64,000 nucleotides of DNA from Bacteroidota bacterium (lineage in GTDB: Bacteria > Bacteroidota > Bacteroidia > NS11-12g > UBA955), in assembly GCA_024103355.1 (NCBI GenBank), contig JAGFIU010000036.1, forward strand, positions 23,762-87,761. Direction: 5' to 3'. Shown here in pieces: positions 45,269 to 54,212 of the stretch. How positions within the stretch are numbered: position 1 is the first letter of the stretch; every line of letters starts with the position of its first letter. The translations under genes were made by a program, and so were the position numbers. The notes below the pieces were generated by a model. It was not told where the DNA came from and ran no database searches. It worked only from the letters and a program-made list of their open reading frames with translations.

Positions 45269-45739
45269 ATGCAAAAAAAGGAAAGACAATACGGATTTTG
45301 GAATTGGGGAACAGGGATTGCCATAACGTTGATTTTGGGAGCTTGTGCCATGATTTTTTTGGTTTATAAAACTACCAAAGTCAGTTTTTCTATGGTGGAT
45401 AAGGATTACTACGCATCCGAACTGAGGTATGACGAAAAGAAAGCTGCACATGCTAATACCCAATCTTTGTCTTCAGAAATAGAGGTGACGCATAATACAG
45501 GTTTTTTATTTATTAAATTTCCACCGGAGTGTATAGGGCAATCAATTAAAGGAGAACTCGTGTTGTATAGACCTTCTGACCAAAAAATGGATATTACAGT
45601 TCCTATTTCTTTAGACAAAGACGGGATGATTGTAATTGAAGATTCAAAACTGTTGGAAGGCAAATATATACTCAAAGGCGGATGGGACATGAACGGGAAA
45701 AGTTACGATGTGGAGCAGACTTTCTTCGTTACAAAATAA
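45269..45739 (+). CDS. ccoH: FixH/CcoH-family cbb3 assembly protein
   Basis: This 156-residue protein has an N-terminal membrane helix (about 13-36) and a periplasmic beta-sandwich domain. It has W-N-W-G-T-G at the start, KTTKVSFSMVDKDYYASELRYDE after the helix, and GKYILKGGWDMNGKSYDVEQTFFV at the end, all typical of FixH. It is one base after ccoG and takes part in oxidase assembly. Confidence 0.9.
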   Translation: MQKKERQYGFWNWGTGIAITLILGACAMIFLVYKTTKVSFSMVDKDYYASELRYDEKKAAHANTQSLSSEIEVTHNTGFLFIKFPPECIGQSIKGELVLYRPSDQKMDITVPISLDKDGMIVIEDSKLLEGKYILKGGWDMNGKSYDVEQTFFVTK

Positions 45740-45779
45740 TCCTACTCTGATAGAATGACACGATATTCGCATATATCAT

Positions 45780-46511
45780 TTGTTTGAAAAAAGTACATTG
45801 ATATACTCAATTCTCATATCTGCTCTGGCGCTTGGTTTTTTGGGTAGTTTCCATTGTGTTGGGATGTGCGGACCTATTGCACTCTCACTGCCGGTCGGAC
45901 ATCTGTCGGGAATTAAGAAGCCCTTGGGCATTTTCTCTTATAATATCGGCAGGGTTATTACCTATGCTGTTTTGGGATTTGTGTTCGGTTCTTTCGGCAA
46001 AACCTTTGTTTTCTTTGTTACCCAACAGACATTGTCTATCATACTCGGTATTAGTCTTATTATCCTGTTTGTTCTCACCCTGTTTCGCAAACGATTGTTT
46101 AACAACTCTCAATGGCTGCAAACATGGAATAGGATTTTGAGCAAAAAAATGGCTCCTCTGTTCCAGCATAAAAATCCTGCAACTTTGACTATTATCGGGT
46201 TATTAAACGGATTATTGCCCTGCGGACTTGTTTATATGGCAATAGCAGGAGCATTGGCATTCGCTTCCCCTTGGCAATCAGCATTATTCATGGCTGCCTT
46301 TGGACTTGGAACACTGCCTGCAATGGCAGCAGTGAGCTTTGCCGGCAATGTTATCAGCCTTTCTCTGCGAAATACCATCCGCAAAGCAACACCTTACATA
46401 ATTGCCATCATGGGCTTATTACTTATTCTGAGAGGACTCAATCTGAATATCCCCTACCTCAGTCCCAAACTAACAGAAGACAAAGTTGAGTGCTGCAACA
46501 AATTACCTTGA
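45780..46511 (+). CDS. SafE/TauE-like membrane protein of the cco cluster
   Basis: This 243-residue protein has about six helices. It contains FHCVGMCGPIALSLP near residue 24 and GLLNGLLPCGLVYMAIAGAL near residue 140, the paired cysteine/proline helices of the COG2836 family related to CcdA-like and metal or thiol transporters. No ATG precedes the conserved start, so a TTG at 45780 is assumed. It follows ccoH by 40 bases. In the absence of ccoI it may serve copper or redox delivery to the oxidase; this is an inference. Confidence 0.78.
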   Translation: MFEKSTLIYSILISALALGFLGSFHCVGMCGPIALSLPVGHLSGIKKPLGIFSYNIGRVITYAVLGFVFGSFGKTFVFFVTQQTLSIILGISLIILFVLTLFRKRLFNNSQWLQTWNRILSKKMAPLFQHKNPATLTIIGLLNGLLPCGLVYMAIAGALAFASPWQSALFMAAFGLGTLPAMAAVSFAGNVISLSLRNTIRKATPYIIAIMGLLLILRGLNLNIPYLSPKLTEDKVECCNKLP

Positions 46512-46809
46512 GCGGTATTTTTACTAATATAAATTATTCGTTTGGGGTTTTGAATGGCAAAATGTCCCTATCAAATACCTACACACAGATTGAATAATTA
46601 TGATGGTTTTACCCATATACTTACACAAGCTCCTCCCGCCAATAACTTCAAAACTAATAACCATATACTTGAAACGCTACTCGTTTTGGAATAATTGACA
46701 ATTCAATTTATTACGATTTACAGGATAATAATAACATTCAATTTGATAAGGGTATAACAAAAACAGCATCTGTTTTTTATTGACAGAGTCTAAGGTCTTA
46801 TTGATGTAC
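46512..46809. other. Intergenic region, nothing recognised
   Basis: About 300 AT-rich bases between the SafE-like gene and the peroxiredoxin promoter. I see no open frame of note, RNA gene or strong hairpin. Confidence 0.4.
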
Positions 46810-46844
46810 TTTGTTTCTAAAACCATGTAAATACCTTATTTTTG
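46810..46844 (+). promoter_or_regulatory. Complete Bacteroidota promoter for the peroxiredoxin gene
   Basis: TTTG (46810-46813), 23 bases, TATTTTTG (46837-46844), then CATG. Both elements of the TTTG/TAnnTTTG promoter are present. It rules out an in-frame ATG at 46846 as translation start. Confidence 0.6.
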
Positions 46845-46872
46845 CATGTTCAAAATAAAAAAACAGAATATT

Positions 46873-47502
46873 ATGACTTTAGTAGGAAAAAAAGCACCGG
46901 TTTTTACAGCACCGGCAGTTATTAATGGAAATGAGATTGTAAAAACCTTTTCATTGAGCCAATATGAAGGCAAGAACTATGTAGTGTTCTTCTTCTATCC
47001 CAAAGACTTCACTTTTGTATGTCCGACAGAACTTCATGCATTTCAGGAAAAACTTGCTGAATTTAAAAAGCGCGGATGTGAGGTTGTAGCATGCAGTACT
47101 GACACAGAAGAAAGCCATTGGAGCTGGTTGCAAATGCCTAAAAATAAAGGCGGAATTGAGGGTGTGAAATATCCTGTTGTTGCCGACACTTCCAAAACTA
47201 TTTCTACAAACTATGGCGTACTTGCAGGCGATTATGAATACGATGACAACGGGCAATTGGTAGCTAAAGGTCCAATGGTAGCATACAGAGGTTTGTTTTT
47301 GATTGACAAAAACGGTGTGGTACATCACGAATTGATTAACAACTTACCTTTGGGGAGAAATGTTGACGAGGCTTTGAGAATGTTGGATTCATTGATTCAC
47401 TTTGAACAATACGGAGAAGTATGTCCGGCTAACTGGTCTGAAGGGAAAAGCGCAATGAAGGCTACTTTTGACGGTGTTGCCGACTATCTCTCTAATAACT
47501 AA
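46873..47502 (+). CDS. 2-Cys peroxiredoxin (AhpC/Prx1 type)
   Basis: The protein has 209 residues from the ATG at 46873, 29 bases after the promoter. The peroxidatic Cys50 lies in FFYPKDFTFVCPTELHAF and the resolving Cys184 in EVCPANW. FLIDKNGVVHHELINNLPLGRNVDEALRML matches typical 2-Cys Prx. It reduces hydrogen and organic peroxides in the cytosol. The reductase (AhpF or thioredoxin) is not local. A strong terminator follows. Confidence 0.95.
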   Translation: MTLVGKKAPVFTAPAVINGNEIVKTFSLSQYEGKNYVVFFFYPKDFTFVCPTELHAFQEKLAEFKKRGCEVVACSTDTEESHWSWLQMPKNKGGIEGVKYPVVADTSKTISTNYGVLAGDYEYDDNGQLVAKGPMVAYRGLFLIDKNGVVHHELINNLPLGRNVDEALRMLDSLIHFEQYGEVCPANWSEGKSAMKATFDGVADYLSNN

Positions 47503-47532
47503 ATTGTTACAGCTAGAATAAAATAACTAAAC

Positions 47533-47569
47533 AAAAAGCCGATGAGTGTAATAAACATCGGCTTTTTTG
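47533..47569 (+). terminator. Rho-independent terminator after the peroxiredoxin gene
   Basis: A 12-bp perfect stem (47533-47544 with 47556-47567; core GCCGATG) with an 11-base loop is followed by Ts. It ends only 5 bases before the ATG of the next gene. Confidence 0.85.
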
Positions 47570-47574
47570 CAAAT

Positions 47575-49599
47575 ATGAAATTGACCATACTAAAAAGGAT
47601 TTTGATTGGTTTATCAATACTAAGCTATACTTTTTCCTATGGTCAAAAACAGAGCAATATATGGTATTTTGGTAATGGAGCAGGAATTGATTTTAACCAT
47701 ACACCGGTAAGTGCACTATCCAATAGTGGTATGTTTGCTTTTGAGGGCTGCTCGAGTATTGCAGATTCTTCAGGAAATTTAGTCTTCTACACAGACGGAA
47801 TCAAATCTTGGAATAGAATTCATAAAGTTATGAGCAATGGGATTGGATTGATGGGAAATAATGACGTAACACAATCAGCTCTAATTGTGCCTTTCCCAAA
47901 AGATTCAAAGAAATACTATCTATTTACCGTTGAAGGAAGTGAATATTCTAATGGACTGAGATTCTCTATTGTCAATATGGATTTAGGTGGAGGATTGGGA
48001 GATATTGAACCTGACAAAAAAAATGTGTTGGTGCGCACTCCCGTCAGTGAAAAGATAACAGCAACCCATCATGCCAATGGCAGAGATATTTGGGTACTTG
48101 TGCATGGACAAGAGGATGCCTCTTTTTATGCGTATCTTATTACACCCGATGGGATAAATTTCACTCCTGTTGTTTCTACTATTGGAGCAAAATACAATAA
48201 GCACAACCGTTTTAAAGGTCAAATGAAATTTTCTCCTGAAGGAAAAAAATTAGCTTGTTGTAATTCCATACTTTCCGGTACGGAATTATTTGATTTTGAT
48301 AACCAAACAGGAATAATCAGCAACCTTGTCAATATTCCTTTTAATATTTCTTATGGCTGTGAATTTTCTCCTGATGAAACCAAACTTTATATTTCTCAAG
48401 CCAACACATTTAATATTAGCAGCTATGGCATTTATCAATTTGATATAACCGGTCATGACAGCAGTAGCATTTCTGACAGCAAGGTTGTCATTGAGATTCA
48501 ATCTCCGCGTGGTTTTGGTTCACTTCAATTGGGTGCTGACAAAAAGATATATGTTGCACGTCATAATAGTAAATATCTGGGTGTTATCAACGCACCTAAT
48601 CTTACCGGTTCAGCATCAGATTATGATGCTTTTGGTGTCAATCTGTTAAGTAATGTAAGTTGGTTTGGTCTGCCCAATTTTGTAACGAGCTTTTTGAGAG
48701 AGGTATTTGAAGTAACTTTTCAAAGTAAAACATTGTGTTTGGCAGACAGCAATTTATTTGAGTTCACGGGAACACCGGATTATGACAGCTTGATTTGGGA
48801 TTTTGGAGATGGAAAACCACCGCAAACCGCCTTTTATAATAATGTTAAACACCATTTTGACAGTGTGGGCAACTATGAAATTACACTAACACGATGGTCG
48901 GGAGGAAAGAAATATACAGCAAAACAATCCGTCATATTGAACAAATCCAATGTTACCATCAACGAATATGAAGGTTGCGAAGGTTTTAGTGTTGTTGCCG
49001 GTTCTCATACCTATAATAAAACCGGTATTTACAAAGAGCTGCTAAATGATTGCGACACATTGATAACAAAGTTGACTATCAATCCTCTTCCAAAATTTTC
49101 ATTTTCTTTGGTTCATGATAGTTGTGAAAAAAACACAGGGAATGCTGCCATAATAAATATCATTGGAAACAAACCTTTCTCTTATTTGTGGAATAATGGT
49201 TCAACCGATTCCGTGATAAGCGGTTTGAGAAGCGGTCAATACTCAGTTAATGTAAAAGACAGCAAAGGCTGTGAGACCGAAGACACTGTGTCAATTAACG
49301 ACTTGCGCAACGAGTGCAATTTTTTTCTATATGTTCCGGATGCCTTCTCTCCAAATAATGACGGATTAAACGACACTTATGGTGTGAGTGCATCTTATTT
49401 GGAGAGCTTTGATATGCAAATATTTAATTCTTGGGGTGAATTGGTTTTTAGAACCAATGATTACAATGTACGATGGGATGGCACATTTGAAAATAAAAAA
49501 TGTAAAATGGGAGTATATATAGTTGTCATTAAATACGGAACCAAAGCACTCCCAAATCAGACCTTACAATATAGAACAACTATACAACTGATTCAATAA
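47575..49599 (+). CDS. Large secreted protein with propeller-like and PKD regions and gliding-type T9SS C-terminus
   Basis: The protein has 674 residues from the ATG at 47575; an upstream ATG at 47542 lies in the terminator stem. A signal peptide (to SYTFSYGQ) is followed by a propeller-like region (about 15-375; SNIWYFGNGAGIDF, AHANGRDIWVLVHG-type strands, GFGSLQLGADKKIYVA). A PKD domain (about 405-470, with DFGDGKPP) and SprB-like repeat (YLWNNGSTDSVISGLRSGQYSVNVKD) follow. A gliding-motility-type C-terminal domain completes it (from FSPNNDGLNDTYGV to GVYIVVIKYG). A T9SS type B substrate is likely. Confidence 0.85.
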   Translation: MKLTILKRILIGLSILSYTFSYGQKQSNIWYFGNGAGIDFNHTPVSALSNSGMFAFEGCSSIADSSGNLVFYTDGIKSWNRIHKVMSNGIGLMGNNDVTQSALIVPFPKDSKKYYLFTVEGSEYSNGLRFSIVNMDLGGGLGDIEPDKKNVLVRTPVSEKITATHHANGRDIWVLVHGQEDASFYAYLITPDGINFTPVVSTIGAKYNKHNRFKGQMKFSPEGKKLACCNSILSGTELFDFDNQTGIISNLVNIPFNISYGCEFSPDETKLYISQANTFNISSYGIYQFDITGHDSSSISDSKVVIEIQSPRGFGSLQLGADKKIYVARHNSKYLGVINAPNLTGSASDYDAFGVNLLSNVSWFGLPNFVTSFLREVFEVTFQSKTLCLADSNLFEFTGTPDYDSLIWDFGDGKPPQTAFYNNVKHHFDSVGNYEITLTRWSGGKKYTAKQSVILNKSNVTINEYEGCEGFSVVAGSHTYNKTGIYKELLNDCDTLITKLTINPLPKFSFSLVHDSCEKNTGNAAIINIIGNKPFSYLWNNGSTDSVISGLRSGQYSVNVKDSKGCETEDTVSINDLRNECNFFLYVPDAFSPNNDGLNDTYGVSASYLESFDMQIFNSWGELVFRTNDYNVRWDGTFENKKCKMGVYIVVIKYGTKALPNQTLQYRTTIQLIQ

Positions 49600-49608
49600 G
49601 TGTATTTT

Positions 49609-49634
49609 TACAATACGCATAATTGCGTATTGTA
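49609..49634. repeat. Perfect inverted repeat, terminator or operator
   Basis: TACAATACGCA and TGCGTATTGTA form 11-bp perfect arms around the loop TAAT. It lies 9 bases after the preceding stop codon and its right arm overlaps the possible -33 TTG of the next gene. It could be a terminator with a weak T tract, an operator, or both. Confidence 0.7.
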
Positions 49635-49661
49635 TTCATTAATTAGTTTTTACTACATTTG
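49630..49661 (+). promoter_or_regulatory. Promoter for the 357-residue outer-membrane-like protein
   Basis: TTG (49630-49632), 21 bases, TACATTTG (49654-49661). It matches the TTTG/TAnnTTTG promoter pattern and ends 25 bases before the start codon. Confidence 0.55.
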
Positions 49662-49686
49662 TTCCAATTAATTTAAAATTAAATAT

Positions 49687-50760
49687 ATGGAGAAAAAGTA
49701 TTTACACATTTTAATGCTAGGTGCCCTTAGTATTACTGCCGGTTCCGGTCTTTCTCAAAATGAAAACAGGAATTATGTATCCCAGAATGATCCGGAATTA
49801 ACAATTACAGATAAATTCAACAACCCTATGAGATATATGTATTTTGTAGGGGTTGGGGTAGGAGGAGAATATTCTCAACAACCGGGAATATTCGCTCAGG
49901 CAAATGCTTTTTTTGCTCCAAAACATTTTCTTATTCAGGCAAAATATCAAAAAGACTTAATGGCAAATATTATTGGTGACAAGTACAATGGTAAACTTAA
50001 ACCATATAATGAATTCGAATTTAAATTAGCTATAAATTTTAAAGACAAAATAATTGAAAAAAATATCTATCCGTCAGTGGGTATTGAAATACTCTCTCAG
50101 TCTAGCGAAACTGTCGGATCTTATATAAAAACAACAACAACCTTTCGTGATTATTATACAGATTATATTACAAAGACCAGAAACACATCCGGTTTAAATT
50201 TAGGAATAAAAATTGGTACACGATCGCTTTATTATGATACAGCCAAGGCCAATATAAACAAGAAGACCGTAAGTTTTGAAGATGACATTACCGCTCCTCC
50301 GGGAAATTTTGCTGTTCCATTTAACTATGTAACCTTAAGTGTGGGATATTCAATGGCTACATTCAGTTCATATAAGGTACATTATAAATACAGAACTTTT
50401 AGGAAGCAAAAACATAAAGGTATTGGAGTTACTATCACTAACATAGACCTATTATTTTCACCCATATTAAGTGCTTCTGATAATGCATATTATTTAATGT
50501 CAGAAAATGACCCTAACGTATATGAGTCTAAGATAAAAAGTATAAAAAAGAACCTCTTTGGTTTCAACTTGTCGTCAACAATGAATATTTACGGTGGTAA
50601 ACCTTGTATTTATCAACGTGCAGATTTAGGAATAAGTCCAGGTATTTACTATAGCCCTGATTTTCTGGAAGACGAAGAATTGAATGCCTTTTCTAAATTT
50701 CTCAAACCCGCTATTTATGCACCTTGGTATATGAGATACACCATTGGTATTGCTCTCTAA
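49687..50760 (+). CDS. Hypothetical outer-membrane beta-barrel-like protein
   Basis: This 357-residue protein starts with a signal peptide (to GSGLSQ). The body has alternating hydrophobic and polar stretches (MYFVGVGVGGEYSQ, FLIQAKYQKDLM, FEFKLAINFKD, YVTLSVGYSMATF) and a final strand PWYMRYTIGIAL ending in a hydrophobic residue, as in outer-membrane barrels. I do not recognise a family. It has its own promoter and terminator. Confidence 0.6.
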   Translation: MEKKYLHILMLGALSITAGSGLSQNENRNYVSQNDPELTITDKFNNPMRYMYFVGVGVGGEYSQQPGIFAQANAFFAPKHFLIQAKYQKDLMANIIGDKYNGKLKPYNEFEFKLAINFKDKIIEKNIYPSVGIEILSQSSETVGSYIKTTTTFRDYYTDYITKTRNTSGLNLGIKIGTRSLYYDTAKANINKKTVSFEDDITAPPGNFAVPFNYVTLSVGYSMATFSSYKVHYKYRTFRKQKHKGIGVTITNIDLLFSPILSASDNAYYLMSENDPNVYESKIKSIKKNLFGFNLSSTMNIYGGKPCIYQRADLGISPGIYYSPDFLEDEELNAFSKFLKPAIYAPWYMRYTIGIAL

Positions 50761-50795
50761 AAAAATAACAATCATCAGTTGTCAGTATTTTTTTG

Positions 50796-50824
50796 GCCTT
50801 TGGGAAATTCTCAAAGGCTTTTTT
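50796..50824 (+). terminator. Rho-independent terminator after the barrel-like gene
   Basis: GCCTTTG pairs with CAAAGGC, extended by a G-U and GAA/TTC, followed by six Ts. It is convergent with the acyl-CoA synthetase gene, whose stop codon is 4 bases away. Confidence 0.8.
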
Positions 50825-50827
50825 ATT

Positions 50828-52882
50828 TTAGAAATCTAAACAAATCCTTGCGTCAACAGCTACCAATTGTTTTGAATTTCCAAGCAAAGGGTTAATATCC
50901 ATCTCACTAATTTCGGGTGCAATCTCAACAAGAGTAGACAGGCGTAACATGGTATCAACAATAAGCATTTCATTTACACCTTCTTTTCCTCTAATACCTT
51001 TTATGATTGGATAGGACTTTAAATGCTTGAGCATAGCATTCGCTTCTTCTTTGCTCAATGGCGACAATCCTGAAGCAATGTCTTTGAATACTTCCACAAA
51101 AATACCACCCAATCCTATCAAAATCTGATGACCAAAATCTTCCTCTTTTTTTGCACCCATATAAATTTCAACTCCTCTAAGCTGCTGTTGCATAATAACC
51201 CCGTCCGCTCCTTCTATTTTCATCAGATTATCAAAATGAAGCTCAACTTCGTTTTTGCTGTTAACATTAAGAACAACACCACCAATATCAGATTTATGAA
51301 CGGGACCGGATACCTTCATAACAATGGGAAAGCCAGCCGTATCAGCAAAAAGTAATGCTTCTTGCTTTGTATTTACAGTGTTTTGCTTAACCCTATTGAT
51401 ACCGGCAGCATCAAAAAGTTCAAAGACTTTGTCGGCAGACAAATATCCTTGTTGAGAACTGTCTATAACAGCCCTAATTTTTGTTTTATTAATAACAGGC
51501 AAAACAGCATCAGGATATGGTTCAGCAGTCCTTATTACCCTTGATAAAACATATCCGAAACTGGTTTCATCCAAAAAGTTAACATGTCCCATAGAATGAA
51601 AATGACTAACCTCTTCTTTTGCCTGCATTACAGAAGGTAGAATGGGGAAAATTGGTTTTTTGGAATTTCTCATTTTTCTGTGCAAAACCTCATATACATC
51701 ATCCACCCTCCACATACCTGTAGTACCAAAAACAACCACTGCACCATCTATCTCATCAAATTCATTTTCTACATAATCCAAAATAATCCCAAGTTGTTCA
51801 GCAGTTCCTGTTGCTAAAAAATCAATTGGATTTGCAACAGAAGAGCCAATATGGAGTTTACTCAAAAGTTCATCTGCTTTTGCGCCTTTAATCTGCGGTA
51901 CAGACATACCATTGCGTGTGAGCACATCAGTGAGCATAACACCCGGTCCACCGGCATGGGTAATGATTGCAATTCTGTTTCCTACCAATTTTGTAATGGT
52001 AAAAATGGCTGCCACATATACCAATTCGACTCTGCTGTAGCAGCGGATAATCCCTGCTTTTCTAAACAAAGCATTTATAGCACTGTTTGAACCAGCTAAT
52101 GCACCGGTATGTGAGGAAACTGCTCTTGAGCCTGCTTCGGTAGAACCGGCTTTGATTGCTGCTATCCTACATCCTTTCAGGGTAAGAGAGCGAGCATGTT
52201 TCAAAAATTTCTTAGGGTCTGCTATTTGCTCCATATAAAGCAATTTGATTTTGGAACTTGTTTTGGGGTCAAAAGTATTGTCCCAATATTCTAAGATATC
52301 TTCTACTCCTATCTGAGCGCTATTACCGATAGAATATATGTTTCTGAACTTCAATCCGCGCGGTATGGCTACTTCCAATATATAAACCATGGTAGCACCG
52401 GAAGCGGAGACACAGTCGCAGCCCATTGGGTCGTATTCGGGAATGGGTCCGGCAAAAACTCCTTTATAATTTCCCGTAATTACCCCTATACAATTAGGTC
52501 CTATTAGGCTTGCTCCCGCTTGTGTGGCAATGGCAGCACATCTTTCCTCCAGCGCTCTGCCTTTTTCTCCTATTTCGCTGAATCCGGCAGAGAAAAGAAT
52601 AAATGCTTTGCAGTTTTTTTGTTCTGCAAGAACTCTCATGGTATCTTCAACATATTGTGCCGCAACGGCTATAATTGCCAAATCAACATTTGGCAATTGT
52701 TCTGCAGCAGCATAACATTGTACTCCTTGTACTTCGTTCTCTTTGGGATTGACAGCATATAGTCTGCCTTTGTAATCATGTTTAATGATATTTTGCAAAA
52801 CCTTTCCACCCGGCTTGCTTGTGTCATTGGACGCTCCTATTATCACAATACTCTGTGGGTCAAGTAGCTCTTTTGTTATCAT
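50828..52882 (-). CDS. ADP-forming acyl-CoA (acetate-CoA) synthetase family protein
   Basis: The protein has 684 residues in the acetyl-CoA synthetase (NDP-forming) arrangement. An N-terminal CoA-binding Rossmann domain (about 8-130; SIVIIGASNDTSKPGGKV) is followed by the ligase domains with the phospho-histidine motif VSSHTGALAGS near residue 258, and a C-terminal ATP-grasp domain (about 465-684; GFPIVMKVSGPVHKSDIGGVVLNV, GVEIYMGAKKEEDFGHQILIGLGGIFVEV). It interconverts acyl-CoA plus ADP plus phosphate with acid, CoA and ATP. Substrate is unknown. Confidence 0.9.
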   Translation of the reverse strand: MITKELLDPQSIVIIGASNDTSKPGGKVLQNIIKHDYKGRLYAVNPKENEVQGVQCYAAAEQLPNVDLAIIAVAAQYVEDTMRVLAEQKNCKAFILFSAGFSEIGEKGRALEERCAAIATQAGASLIGPNCIGVITGNYKGVFAGPIPEYDPMGCDCVSASGATMVYILEVAIPRGLKFRNIYSIGNSAQIGVEDILEYWDNTFDPKTSSKIKLLYMEQIADPKKFLKHARSLTLKGCRIAAIKAGSTEAGSRAVSSHTGALAGSNSAINALFRKAGIIRCYSRVELVYVAAIFTITKLVGNRIAIITHAGGPGVMLTDVLTRNGMSVPQIKGAKADELLSKLHIGSSVANPIDFLATGTAEQLGIILDYVENEFDEIDGAVVVFGTTGMWRVDDVYEVLHRKMRNSKKPIFPILPSVMQAKEEVSHFHSMGHVNFLDETSFGYVLSRVIRTAEPYPDAVLPVINKTKIRAVIDSSQQGYLSADKVFELFDAAGINRVKQNTVNTKQEALLFADTAGFPIVMKVSGPVHKSDIGGVVLNVNSKNEVELHFDNLMKIEGADGVIMQQQLRGVEIYMGAKKEEDFGHQILIGLGGIFVEVFKDIASGLSPLSKEEANAMLKHLKSYPIIKGIRGKEGVNEMLIVDTMLRLSTLVEIAPEISEMDINPLLGNSKQLVAVDARICLDF

Positions 52883-52955
52883 TGCATTATGCTCTTAAAC
52901 GTGGGTGCAAATTAGGCAAGTTCATTCAATGAGGAGGGTAAAAATTGCAAAATAT

Positions 52956-53324
52956 TTACAAATCATAGGGATAAAAGGCATCTTCAAAATGCTCTATTTC
53001 CCAATTATTTGGCAACCGACTGACAGAAACAATATCAAAACGCAGTTTTTTGTCCGGTGCATATTTCTCAAGGTATGCCACAGCAGCTTTTGCTAAATTT
53101 TTTTGTTTAACCGGTGTTACAGCCATTTCAGGAAACCCAAACTCATTGCTCAACCTCGTTTTCACCTCAATAAAAATCACCAAATCATCTTTTGACATAA
53201 TCAAATCAACTTCCTGATGACTGTTTCGCCAATTTTTGTGCAACAATACAAATCCTTTCTTAAGTAAATAAGAAAGTGCTTGCGCTTCTCCTTCTTGCCC
53301 TGTTTGTTGATTGTGAGATTTCAC
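52956..53324 (-). CDS. YraN family endonuclease-like protein
   Basis: This 122-residue protein has the UPF0102 core: GQEGEAQALSYLLKKGFVLLHKNWR, EVDLIM and FIEVKTR, giving a PD-(D/E)xK nuclease-like pattern with E-x-D and E-x-K. Function is uncertain; Holliday-junction or DNA-processing roles have been suggested for the fold. It lies between the acyl-CoA synthetase and comB on the minus strand. Confidence 0.88.
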   Translation of the reverse strand: MKSHNQQTGQEGEAQALSYLLKKGFVLLHKNWRNSHQEVDLIMSKDDLVIFIEVKTRLSNEFGFPEMAVTPVKQKNLAKAAVAYLEKYAPDKKLRFDIVSVSRLPNNWEIEHFEDAFYPYDL

Positions 53325-53356
53325 AAGGGCAAATTAAACTCAAAAAAAAGAGTTTA

Positions 53357-54082
53357 TCAGGCTTTGGTAAATATTGAAATATCGTTCTGATGTGAAATCA
53401 ATTTAGGGACAACCGACAAGCTCGATTCTTGCAAACAAACTTCAATATCGGAAGCATTGCCTTTTCGCATCAATCTTTGATAATGATTGGCTTTTTCTAA
53501 AAAAATAAGCGAGTTGTTTTGATGACTTTGATAAATAGAGCTTGCCATAAAAGCACTGTCATTAACCAAACTACAGTGATTTAATTTGTCGATAAGACAT
53601 CCCGCCATATAGGTATCTTCAATGTTTTCATGGTCTTTCCACCCGGCACAGAAAAGAATAATATCATTGTTGTTCCTGTTTATGTAGTCTGCCAACGACT
53701 GCACATTGACCAATGCACCACAAAGAATTTCTTCAGCTCCACTCTGAATGGCTATTTCTACACTTTTTGTTCCATTGGTACTTGTCAGAACAAGGTTCTC
53801 CGGAATAGTTTCCAAATTAGCTATTTCATAAGGAGAGTTGCCCAAATCAAATCCCGGAATTTTATCCCCGTTACGCTCGCCTGCAACGAGAGACTGTTGG
53901 TTTTTCAAACTCCTTGCTAGTTCAACATCCCTGCATGTTATGACTTTTTTGAATCCGCGATTGAGCGCAAATGCTATGGTAGAAGTGGCTCTCAGAACAT
54001 CAATAATAACTACTGTTTTGTTTTCAAATGAAAAATTGGAGCAAATAGCCGGGGTTAAAATAACTTCAAGGTTCTTAGACAT
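53357..54082 (-). CDS. comB: 2-phosphosulfolactate phosphatase family protein (ComB)
   Basis: This 241-residue protein has the ComB signatures: VVIIDVLRATSTIAFALNRG, LVAGERNGDKIPGFDLGNSPYE, LTSTNGTKSVEIAIQSGAEEILCGALVN and ILFCAGWKDHENIEDTYMAGCLIDKL. In methanogens the enzyme takes part in coenzyme M synthesis. In bacteria the family member's substrate is generally not established, so the name gives the fold and not a proven reaction. It is divergent from the aminotransferase gene. Confidence 0.9.
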   Translation of the reverse strand: MSKNLEVILTPAICSNFSFENKTVVIIDVLRATSTIAFALNRGFKKVITCRDVELARSLKNQQSLVAGERNGDKIPGFDLGNSPYEIANLETIPENLVLTSTNGTKSVEIAIQSGAEEILCGALVNVQSLADYINRNNNDIILFCAGWKDHENIEDTYMAGCLIDKLNHCSLVNDSAFMASSIYQSHQNNSLIFLEKANHYQRLMRKGNASDIEVCLQESSLSVVPKLISHQNDISIFTKA

Positions 54083-54197
54083 TGGCGCAATATTATTTGA
54101 AAATACTCAATGAAATGCGGCATTTTGGTTTTTGTTTTAAGTAAATCGTACATCCAAATAAATTCAAGTGAAGTGTTTCTCATTTCCTAAGGATAGC

Positions 54198-54205
54198 TAA
54201 TTTTG
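54198..54205 (+). promoter_or_regulatory. -7 promoter element (TAATTTTG) for the aminotransferase gene
   Basis: TAATTTTGCACGCC matches TAnnTTTG. The ATG follows 8 bases after its last G, so the mRNA would be leaderless or nearly so. Confidence 0.5.
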
Positions 54206-54212
54206 CACGCCT

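Noticed and set aside
47542..47574. ATG at 47542 as the start of the secreted protein
   Set aside because: It lies inside the terminator stem; the ATG at 47575 begins a proper signal peptide.
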